Source: Branchiostoma floridae (lineage: Eukaryota; Chordata; Leptocardii; Amphioxiformes; Branchiostomatidae). From it: DNA of 64,000 bases. This document shows, piece after piece, positions 52,406 through 62,300 of this stretch. The notes beneath the pieces were generated by a model, which was given only the letters and a program-made list of their open reading frames with translations, made no database searches and was not told the origin of the DNA. Location: positions 1-64,000 of the forward strand of contig NC_049997.1 in assembly GCF_000003815.2 (NCBI RefSeq). Direction: 5' to 3'. Each line of letters starts with the position of its first letter. The first letter of the stretch is position 1. The translations under genes were made by a program, and so were the position numbers.

Positions 52406-55400
52406 CGCTGGCCAGAAGTGTTAGAGGCGATTCGACAAGATCATGGCACAGTACCAGTAAGCGACTTGTCGTGGGAAGAGCGTTGTGACATTTTGAAGAG
52501 TAATCCTGTCACAGCTGCTCGCGTGTTTGATCGCAGAGTCAAGCTGTTTTTCAAACACCTCATTAAATCTCCATCGCAGCCAATTGGCGAGGTCATAGAC
52601 ACGTTCACGAGGACTGAATTCCAGCAAAGGGGCTCACCCCATATCCATTGTTTGTTTTGGGTGAAAGATGCACCAAAATTGGGTGTAAATTCTGAAGAAG
52701 AGATCTGCTCTTTTGTGGACAGATATGTGTGCTGTCAGCTGCCAAACTCAGAAACAGATAAGGAGTTATTTGACATAGTTAGCCAGGTTCAAATGCACCG
52801 AAAGGGTCATACATCGTCATGCAAGAAAGGTGGCAAGATCTGTAGGTTTGGATTCCCTAAGCCTCCAGTGAATCAGACATTTCTGTGCAGCCCTGTCTCC
52901 CTACAGGACCTGACCGATGAAGAATCAGCATCCATTGCTGGAAGGAAGAAGCAAGCCGAATCTGACCTGAAAAAATTCTGGGATGTGTTGGACAAGAAAA
53001 CAGAGCCAGAGAAGTGCTCCACTGAGGACGTTCTCAAGGAGGCCAATCTCACCACTGCACAGGTCTGTGACGCTTTGAACTTGATTGCAAACAGGAAGCA
53101 AGTATTCCTCAGACGCGAGCCAAAGGACATGTGGGTGAACAATTTCAATCCACATCTGCTCCGAGCTTGGAATGCGAACATGGACATCCAATATGTTCTC
53201 GATGCATACAGTTGTGTCAAGTACATAGTATCATACATCAGCAAAGCAGAAAGAGAAATGGGAAAGCTGCTCAAACAGGCTCAGAAAGAGGCAAGGGAAG
53301 GCAACGAGGATGTACTGACAGAAATGAGAAAAGTTGGCAATGCCTACCTTCACCACAGGGAAGTGAGTGCCCAGGAGGCTGTCTATCGTGTCTGTAGCCT
53401 GAACTTGAAGGAGTGCTCAAGACAAGTCACATTCATTCCAACAGATGAACAAGCTAATCGCTTGTCAAAACCTTTGGCCGACATTCAGAAGCTTGCAAGC
53501 GAGGGAAACGGTGATGAAGAAAACATCTGGATGCCGAACATTATGGATCGGTACAAGGCGAGGCCACAAGAAGAACCTTTCCGATCAATGTGTGCTGCAG
53601 AATTTGTCTCCGAGTATCGCGTCGTTTCTTGTTCAGGCCAGCAAGAAAATGCTCAGCAGTCTTCCAGAGGGGAAGCAAGGCATGTGTTGAGGGATAATTA
53701 CGGGGCTGTACAAAAACGTACAAGATCTGATCCAGCCGTCATCCGCTTTGCCAAATTTAATAAAAAGAAAGAGCCAGAGCGATTCTACTTGACATTGCTC
53801 AAGTTGTACTTGCCACACTACCATGATGCACAGTTGAAACCACCACAATATGCCAAGTATGAAGAGTTCTACTCGAATGGCTTTGCTCCCATATCAGACA
53901 GGGAGGATAGAGTAAATGTCATTGTGAATGGGAATAGGCGTAAATTTGAGCAAAATGTTGAGGAACTTGAGCAGGCTCGTAAAGACGCGGAAGATGGTAA
54001 TCTAGAAGATGTTTGGGCCCAGATCTTCCCCGAAGTGGAACAAGAAAGACTTGATTGTCTAGATAAGAGGGGAGAAAATGAAGTGGATGGGGTTATTGAG
54101 GGCACTGAGGATGACATTCCTGACCTAGCGACAACTGACAAATCAAAAGAAAGAAGCTTTACCCTAGAAGCCTGCCAGACAAAGATCCAGTATAAAACTG
54201 CGGTCCCCATGATGCAGTCACTCAACCCAATGCAACAGGGGGTCTTCTATTTTGTAAGGAATTGGTGTATGGAAACTGCACAGGGAAAGCGACCAGATCC
54301 CTTTCATATTTTTGTGACGGGTGGTGCGGGGACTGGAAAGAGCCATCTCATAAAATGCATATATTATGAGGCTACCAGGTTACTAGGAAAGGCACAAGAA
54401 AACCCTGACAAGGTCTCTGTCCTTCTTACGGCACCCACAGGAACTGCTGCATTCAATATCGGTGGGAGCACTGTCCACCATGCCTTTCATCTGATGTGTG
54501 TTACGAAGACGTATCAGCCCTTGTCTGAAAGTACCCTTAACACTTTGCGTGCGCAATATGAAAGCCTCAAAATTGTGATTGTAGATGAAGTATCGATGGT
54601 CGACATGAAGCTCATGTCTTCCATTCATGGTAGATTGGGTCAGCTGACCCAGTCAAGGTCAAGTGCAAACTTTGGAAATGTGAGCATCTTGGCAGTAGGT
54701 GACATGTATCAGATCCCTCCAGTCAGGGGACAAAGTCTCTACAGGGGAAAAGATTTCATTGACTTGTGGAATCCAATCTTTGAAGTTGTTGAACTTCAGG
54801 AAATCATGAGACAGAAGGATGATGCTGCCTTTGCAAACCTTTTGAATAGAATGAGGGTAAAGAGAAAAAAAGACAAACTTTCTGATGAAGATGACAAAAC
54901 TCTATCATCAAGGGTGTTATCTACAGACTTTGCATCAAATGATTATCCTAAGGATGCACTTCACATCTTTTCCACCAATAAAGCTGTTGTAGATTATAAT
55001 GACAAGATGTTGAATCTCAGGTGTTCAGATGTTACATGTTTTGAAGCCTCCGATTTTGTCAAAGATCCCACAACAGGTTCAATGACAAGACGACCTCATG
55101 CACAAGGAGATAAAGACGACCTCCTTGATGTGGTCAAAGTTGGGATTGGTGCTCGTGTCATGCTTTGTAGAAATGTCAATGTTGAGGATGGTCTAGTTAA
55201 CGGTGCATTTGGAACAGTGACAGGTGTAACAGGTGGCCAGCAAGATGCAAGTGATGGTGCAACTGTCTTTGTGAAGTTTGATAATCCAAAGGCAGGTGTG
55301 CTTGAAAGAGAAAAAAGTGCAGTTCCCAGTAGTCTACCAGAGAATTCAGTTCCGATTCGTCAGATTGAGGACAACTTGAAGAAATTAAGTAAAGTCAAAC

Positions 55401-56368
55401 GCTACCAAATTCCTATCAAGCTAGCCTGGGCCTGCACAGTACACAAAGTACAGGGCATGACAGTTCCTGAAGTAGTTGTCTCCATGAAAAATATTTTTGC
55501 ATCAGGTATGGCGTATGTGGCCTTGAGTAGGGTATGTTCCATAGGCGGTCTTCACATTACAGACTATAAACAGGAGTCCATCTACTGTGATGAGGCAGTG
55601 CAGGAGGCAGTTAATAAGATGAAGCATTTCGAATATGTATCCAACCCATTTACAAATGTTGGTGACAGATCTGTCGGTGAAGTGTTGAACATTGTCCATC
55701 ACAATACTGAAGGACTTGAAAAGAAATTTGAAAGTCTGAAGTCAACTTGTTTGGTTGAAGCTGATATCATATGCCTGACTGAGACATGGCTGTCAGAAAA
55801 TGTGCAGTCCTCCCAGTTTCAGTTGGAGAGTTTTAACATGTTTCGTAAAGACAGATCAAGTGGGCATGCTTGCGAGGAAGCTTGTAATGCGACAAGGAAT
55901 TCCAGTCGTGGAGGCGTGGCAATATATGTACGTGACATATACAAGTGTTCTGAAATTCCCATCCCAAATGATATCAGTCTAGAATGTGTGGTTACGCAAG
56001 TTTCTGCTGACTGCATGCCTGTGAAACATCTAATTGTAGCCATTTATAGACCCCCAAATGTTCGCAAAGACTCATTCATATCCAGTTTGGAGAAACTCTT
56101 GGGGCACTTGTCTGCAGTGGAAAGAAGTAACACAGTGATTCTTGGTGACTTTAATGAAAATTTGATGTCAAGTGAAAACAAAATGATCCTTTCTTTCTTG
56201 ATGCAAAATGGCTTCAAACAGTTGATAGAGTCTCCTACAACTGAAAGATGTACTCTCATTGACCATGTGTACATTTCACAACTGTCAGCTGTTGTTAATC
56301 ATGGTGTAATACAAACATTCTATAGCTACCATGATGCTGTATACTGTACGTTGTGTAATGAGAGATAA
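52405..56368 (+). CDS. Helentron part 4: Rep, PIF1 helicase, AP-like endonuclease
   Basis: About 1320 codons in one frame. Numbering counts the first in-frame codon at 52388 as 1. HUH motif SPHIHCLFW with His85/His87; replication-initiator Tyr candidates 279 and 283 in KYIVSYISK. PIF1-like superfamily-1 helicase: Walker A GGAGTGKS at 645-652, Walker B IVDEVSMV near 731, GDMYQIPPV, and final motif AYVALSRV near 1040. C-terminal endonuclease/exonuclease/phosphatase domain about 1108-1326: DIICLTETW, IYRPP, LGDFNEN (about 1253) and the terminal YHDAVY His. Ends TAA at 56366-56368. The Rep nicks and joins a strand while the helicase unwinds; the EEP domain's role is debated. This part appears intact. 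Confidence 0.92.
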
Positions 56369-56590
56369 AACAGAAATCAGAGTCAAAGGAAGGGAGTGTG
56401 TGTATTGTACCAGCTTGGGCCTTGTCGAGCTGAGTGGAAGGTTGACAATCTCTATTGTCACCATGATGCTGTGATGCTGTATACGTTGTGTAATGATGAG
56501 ATAAAACAGAAATCAGAATCAAAGGAATGGAGTGTGTGTGTATTGTACCAGCTCAGGACTTGTCGAGATGAGTGGATGAGAAATGGGAGT
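56300..56590. repeat. Two-copy duplication across the Helentron stop codon
   Basis: ACCATGATGCTGTATAC, GTTGTGTAATGA, GATAAAACAGAAATCAGA, GTGTGTATTGTACCAGCT and TGTCGAG(C/A)TGAGTGGA occur twice about 125 bp apart. The first copy includes the last codons and stop of the transposase. Confidence 0.8.
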
Positions 56591-56599
56591 CTATGGTGC

Positions 56600-57285
56600 T
56601 CCATAATTGAGAAATACTTGGCGCCAGCTTCCACCCTTGCCACACGGCACATTCAGTGGTGGCAAGGGGGATGGGGAATGACAAAGGTTCCCGCTCTGGC
56701 TCTTGCCAAAATTGGTAAGAGGGAGCCTGGTGGATGCCTGTGAATGAAGTACTTGGCGCCAGCTTCCGGCCCTTGCCACACGGCACATTCAGTGGTGGCA
56801 AGGAGGATGGGGAATGACAAAGGTTCCCGCTCTGGCTCTTGCCAAAATTGGTAAGAGGGAGCCTGGTGGATGCCTGTGAATGAAGTACTTGGCGCCAGCT
56901 TCCGGCCCTTGCCACACGGCACATTCAGTGGTGGCAAGGGGGATGGGGAATGACAAAGGTTCCCGCTCTGGCTCTTGCCAAAATTGGTAAGAGGGAGCCT
57001 GGTGGATGCCTGTGAATGAAGTACTTGGCGCCAGCTTCCGGCCCTTGCCACACAGCATATTCAGTGGTGGCAAGGGGGATGGGGAATGACAAAGGTTCCC
57101 GCTCTGGCTCTTGCCAAAACTGGTAAGAGGGAGCCTGGTGGATGCCTGTGAATGAAATATTTGTTGCCAGCTTCCGGCCCTTGCCACACGGCACATTCAG
57201 TGGTGGCAAGGGGGATGGGGAATGACAAAGGTTCCCGCTCCGGCTCTTGCCAAAGGACAAGAGGGAGCCTGGTGGAGGCTCAGTG
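56600..57285. repeat. 136-bp minisatellite, about 5 copies, with hairpins
   Basis: Unit blocks: CTTGCCACACGGCACATTCA, GTGGTGGCAAGGGGGATGGG, GAATGACAAAGGTTCCCGCT, CTGGCTCTTGCCAAAATTGG and GAAGTACTTGGCGCCAGCTT. Each unit holds two small inverted repeats (CTTGCCAC/GTGGCAAG and CTTGCCA/TGGTAAG). Because 136 = 1 mod 3, all minus frames stay open for long stretches; these are not genes. Position next to the transposase stop fits the tandem repeats seen near Helentron ends. Confidence 0.9.
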
Positions 57286-57289
57286 ATTG

Positions 57290-58074
57290 GGAGCCATGTG
57301 GATTTATGAATCATTTTTGTTAATATTAATTCATCCTTTGGACTTGTTTTTAGAATTTGTGTAGATGTTATACCAAATGTCACTGGTTTGACTTCTATAT
57401 GATGGCTTTAATTTCATTCATGTCAATCCTTTTTGATCCTGTCAGTTGTACCTTTTCATTTGCAAGTACAAGTTGTGTATATGTATTTATTATACCTCTG
57501 TTGCAATATTCCTTTATCATTCAAAAGCATTGTGCATTAACATTTTGAAGTGTCCACAAATGTGTAAAACAAAGATTGACATGTCTCTGTTTTTTTTTCA
57601 GCAGTAAGAACATTGTGCTCATGACACACAGCAGGTAGGGCCTGTTTTCTTGTCGCTAGACTTGCATGTACATGTAGGTGTAGACTGTAGAGACAGGTGC
57701 AGAATTGGGATCGAAGAGAAGATTTATGTGTAACACAAACACATTGTTATCTTCTGGCAACAATATGTATACTTTCCAAATCAATGGTATAATTATTTCA
57801 TCAAATATTTGATTGATGTCTGCCTTGAAATGCCAAATCTCACTCTCCTGTTTGCATTGTTAAGATGTGACCTCTAGAGAAGAAAACAATTGGTCCATGA
57901 GAAGCTGTATTTGGAGGAGGCACACAGATTTTGTCCCAGGCAGCAACAGATTGATGGAAGATTGCAAATAGTTGTGGAAATGTGTACTGTTTCCAAATCT
58001 GCCTATAGTTTGATATTTCTGCTTTGCATTGAAATTCTAACCTCCCTGTTTCTGTCCTCCATACCCCTCTACAG
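57290..58074. other. Non-coding stretch right of the Helentron
   Basis: A pyrimidine tract and acceptor TTTTTTTTCAG at 57591-57601 and a GCAGGTAGGG donor near 57632 suggest a short exon, but its frames do not clearly join 58075-58163. Confidence 0.3.
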
Positions 58075-58163
58075 AAGAGAAGCAGAGCTTGGCCTTTGAC
58101 TGTATGTGGAAGAAGCAGACTGACTTGATTCCAACCAGCCAGAAAAGGACACGTAGATATTGA
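58075..58163 (+). CDS. Possible terminal exon of an unknown gene
   Basis: Acceptor CATACCCCTCTACAG ends at 58074. The only long open frame (two leading bases) reads EKQSLAFDCMWKKQTDLIPT then SQKRTRRY and TGA at 58161-58163. Basic C-terminus. No upstream partner exon was identified, possibly because the Helentron separates them. Low support. Confidence 0.25.
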
Positions 58164-58814
58164 TCGCAACCGATTCTGAAAAGATATATTTTGACGGAAT
58201 TGTAATTTTCTGCGAATAAGATCTAGTATGTAGTTTGCTATTTTTCCAGATTAACTTTTAACAATGTAAAAACTTAAGCTCAAATTACATTGTATTTACA
58301 TTAAGTCAATCAGATTGTGAGAGCAGACAAGTGTAAAATTGCAATTTTGTGAAAGTAAAACTGTAAAAATTGAAAGTTTTTTTTTTCATTCTTACTGTTT
58401 GCTGTCTGTGTGTGTGTATGTGTGTGTGTTTGTAAGAGAGAGAAGAGATAATCATTCTGAACTTCATCCCACTTGCTATCCAACATGCCATCACCATTTT
58501 TTTTAATACAAGAAGACCAGAGACTTCATCATTGTCAAGACATGAATACCAAAATTGCAAAGGCCCTGGAGGTATATATCACAGGCATTTCCATACAAAA
58601 TTTTGTTCCAATACCATGGCAATACAGAGGGGCCAAAAATGATACTAAAAATGGCCAAAAATTAATCCTCTTGAAGTGATGTATGCCAAAAATGTTTCGT
58701 TCTACCGTGCATATGTCGAGGGCACCCTTATACCAAATTCCATGTTATTCTGTTGTAATACCAGACCACAGATATCTCCATTTTGGAATGTTGATTTTTT
58801 TCCATATGTGTGAT

Positions 58815-59031
58815 TGTGGAAGAACATTGTTGCATCGGCAGAGGGGCGGAGTGAAAATGGTGCATTTGCTCATAAGTAAATGTCGGCCTTTCTTGTCGTT
58901 CATTTCGAGAAGTTACTGTTAGAATGTTCGATTTCCGCACAGGGGTGATTTGGAACAGTTCAATTTTGCATGGGAACGGGTATGGCTGAAATATGCTGTA
59001 TTTGCTCTGAAGCAAATGTCGGCCTTTCTAG
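58815..59031 (+). repeat. Two dispersed-repeat termini
   Basis: AAATGGTGCATTTGCTCATA...AAATGTCGGCCTTTCTTG and GGGTATGGCTGAAATATGCT then GTATTTGCTCTGAAGCAAAT and GTCGGCCTTTCTAG. Same family as 9350-9405 and 22722-22795. Confidence 0.5.
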
Positions 59032-59231
59032 TAACATCAGGCAGTGTGTACATAGTTTTCCCCATAGCTTTACTGCCACAATGCACCAGATCTATTTGCT
59101 ATAGGATGTATAGAATTCAAAATTTGTTTCTTGTATATTAAAGTTTTGAATAAAAGTTGCTTGGGTGATTGCACCGCTTCAATTAATAACTAATATAGAC
59201 ATTATGTGTCATCTTACCTGTCCTGTTTCAG

Positions 59232-59302
59232 AGTTGAACTGTGGAGACCACAATAATGGTGACAGATGGCAGCAAGACCCCTGCACCACCTGTACATGTC
59301 TG
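59232..59302 (+). CDS. VWC exon a (first half of domain 1)
   Basis: Acceptor TCCTGTTTCAG ends at 59231, donor GTAAGC at 59303; phase 1 to 0. Reads [20 protein letters not shown] then TCL. Confidence 0.88.
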
Positions 59303-62300
59303 GTAAGCTTAGTGTCATTAACATAGGGTCTGAGTATAGATAATTGTTAACCAGAAGTTTATATGCAAAGTCATGCCAGAAGGCTAATTGCAGCAACATT
59401 CTCAAGGGAAACAAAATACAATGTGGTACATAGTAGTACTGTCTATTCAGCTGAAGTTGCATCTTATTATTGGATTTGACTTCTTCTTAGAAGGCAGTGG
59501 TTAATGAACTGTCCCACACCCTGCAAAATAAGTGGGTTTTGTGACTTCAGTAAAAATGTAGTCTTTTGGCGATGTCCTATTATCTAATAATGTCCTATTA
59601 TTTAATAATTATTAAATGATTATTATTTTAAAATGTAGTCTTTTGGCGATGTCCTATTATATAGCAGCATTAACAGTAACAACCTATTGTCAATACCATC
59701 AAATGGCAGTCATCATTATCACCATCGTCAGCTTCGTCGCATGTCAGTAGTGGTATAAATGTGCCTAATGGTTGTTCAGCACCAAGGACAGGAGCAACAT
59801 AGTGTAAATGTCATTCAGTAACAATTACAGTTGTTAAGGTTATCATTCAGCACCAAGGACAGGGATGACAAAGTATTCATCATTGAATAATGCCAACAGA
59901 TCTTTGGGTTAGCATTTAGTACCAAGGACAGGAGTGACAAAGTGTTAATGTCATTCAATAATCGATTGATACTAGCAGTTGTTTTAGGAAGATTTTATTC
60001 AGCACCAAGGATAGGGCCAACACAGTGTAAACTTTGGTTGCATGTTGACACAAAATAAGAGGTTGCTATGACCACTTCCTAAAGCTGCCTTAGAGATGGG
60101 AGAAATGATATGTTTTGTTTATGATATAAATGACAGATAACACAGATAACTACACAAATGTGAATCTGATACTTGTATGTGAATTTAATAAGATATTTTC
60201 CTGATTCATTATCTTATATGTTATTTTGATATTTGTTTACTTTAGTCAGGTGTAGAGGACTGTGTGACCCAAAGGTGCCCTCCTGCTCCATGTCAGTATC
60301 CCAGAATTCCTGCTGGCAGGTGCTGCCCAGAGTGCAAAGGTCAGGGTCATCATTGACTCTCTTGATGTCTAGTCTATAAATTTAAGAAAAAAACAGCTGT
60401 TCAGAGATCCTTCTTATGTCCTTGAAAACTAATCTATGCCTGCATTTTTTACCAATAGTCACTTTTTTCTTGTTACTCAATTTTGTTTAGTAGAGTTTTT
60501 CGGTTGGATTTAGGGAGTTTCCTCCAGTTGGAACTACTAGTCATCAGAGTTTTCTTTCAGCTTTTTAGTGGATTTTCCAGTGATCTTTGATCTATAATTG
60601 TTCAATTGGGGTGGTGTTCCCTTCCAAAAATAATTTTTATCAGGTTTGTAGATAATAGAATATAGGAGAATTTGTTCTCACTTTTCTTACGTTTTGATAT
60701 CAATCTGACACCTTCGTCTTGATGACTTCTTGTTCGATCCTGTACCCCAGGTTGTGAGTATGAGGGCAGGAAACTGAGGAATGGGCAGATCTTTGATGCC
60801 GACAGATGCACCAGCTGCACCTGTCTGAGGGGGCAGGTGGAGTGCCGCAGGAGGGAATGTCCTGTCCTGCTGTGCCAGGAACAGTACACACCCCCTGGGG
60901 ATTGCTGCCCACGCTGTGAAGGAGGTTGGTACAACATTACAATATACATATGTTACTAGATGTAAATTATAAAGATGCAAGCTGTTAATAAGTCATTCTC
61001 AAGCTTATCTATAATCAAGAATTTGCCCCAGAATCATGTTGGATTAAAGTTGGAACGAGTGCAATACCATGCAGGACGCATCACATTTAGTGGATCTAGA
61101 GATTGATCCTCAGCCTTGTTATGCCAAAGACTTCTGAAAATGGTATTTGGGAAAGAGTATGGCAGTTAAACACACACTGTGGACCAGTCCCCTGTTATAG
61201 TGATCCCACAAAGCTCTGTGTCTCTTAAAACTTATAACACTGCAGAGGCGGCGGCACCAAATTTCGTTTGGGGGGGCAAACTTTTACTGACTGAATTTTG
61301 CAACACCAGTAGCGCCGAAGGCACTACCCGTCGCGCCAGAGGCGCGACCATCCTAGGGGGGTCAGGGGGCATGCTCCCCCGGGAAAATTTGAAATCTTGA
61401 CCCTCCAAAACGCCATTTCCTGCGTTTTGACGGGCAAATTTTGCTGCCAGACTGAGCTAACTTCTATGACAATTCTGTTAGAAAGACACATGGTTTTAGC
61501 GAGGGCGATGCCCCCAAAATATATTCACGATTTTGAGTGTCGAAGGTGCATTAGCTGTCGCAAGGTTGGTCTGGGGAAATCTTAAAATCTGCATCCTCTG
61601 AAACGCCATTTTATGTATTTTGAGGGACAAATTTTGCTGAGGGACTATGCTAAATCTAATGCCATTTTTGTGAATGAAAGATATGTTTGAGGGCGATTAC
61701 CACGCCTCAACAAATTTTTACCATGTCGTTGTGAGTCATCGCTAGGGAGGTCCGGAGAAAATTTTGAAATCTTGACCGCATAAAACGTCATTTCCTGCAT
61801 TTGAGGCCCACATTCTGCTTGTAAACTAAGCTAAGTACGATAGTAAAATTTCTATTAATTTAAAAGGTTTTTGAGAGCGACGCTCCGGCAACATATGGTC
61901 CTGCGCCGACATGGCCGAAGACGCGAGCCGTCACAAGGGAACACTGACGAAATTTTGAAATCGGGACTCTCTGAAACGTCATTTCTTGCGTTTTCAGGCG
62001 TAAATTTTGCCGTTAGACTAGCTTGATTTAATGAAATTTCCATCATCAAAAAAATACACAAGGTTTCAGCTTGATTTTCTGGGGGGGGGCGACGCCCCCC
62101 CAACATATTTTTCGGGGGGGCAGCCGCCCCCCCTGCCCCCCCGGTGCCGCCGCCACTGCACTGTTAGATCCTTTATGAAAAAGCCAATAGAGGAAGGCAT
62201 AACAAACAGTTTTGTCAATTTCTGATTCAGGTTGTGAGTATGAGATGATGACATTTGACGACGGCACCTACTTCACACCCATGTCCAACCCCTGCCTCAA

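Larger units (their letters stand above)
49074..57290 (+). mobile_element. Helentron-type rolling-circle transposon
   Basis: One transposase coding region in the order OTU protease, charged repeats, Cys/His region, Helitron N-domain, HUH Rep, PIF1 helicase, AP-like endonuclease. A C-terminal endonuclease marks the Helentron/Helitron2 branch rather than plant-type Helitrons. It is now in four frames, so defective. The exact termini are not established: the left border is set at an acceptor-like TTTCAG five bases before the first ATG, the right one at the end of the 136-bp minisatellite. Confidence 0.85.

Noticed and set aside
56553-57383. Five overlapping minus-strand ORFs of 65-152 codons
   Set aside because: Produced by the 136-bp minisatellite, which shifts frame by one per unit; no gene signals.
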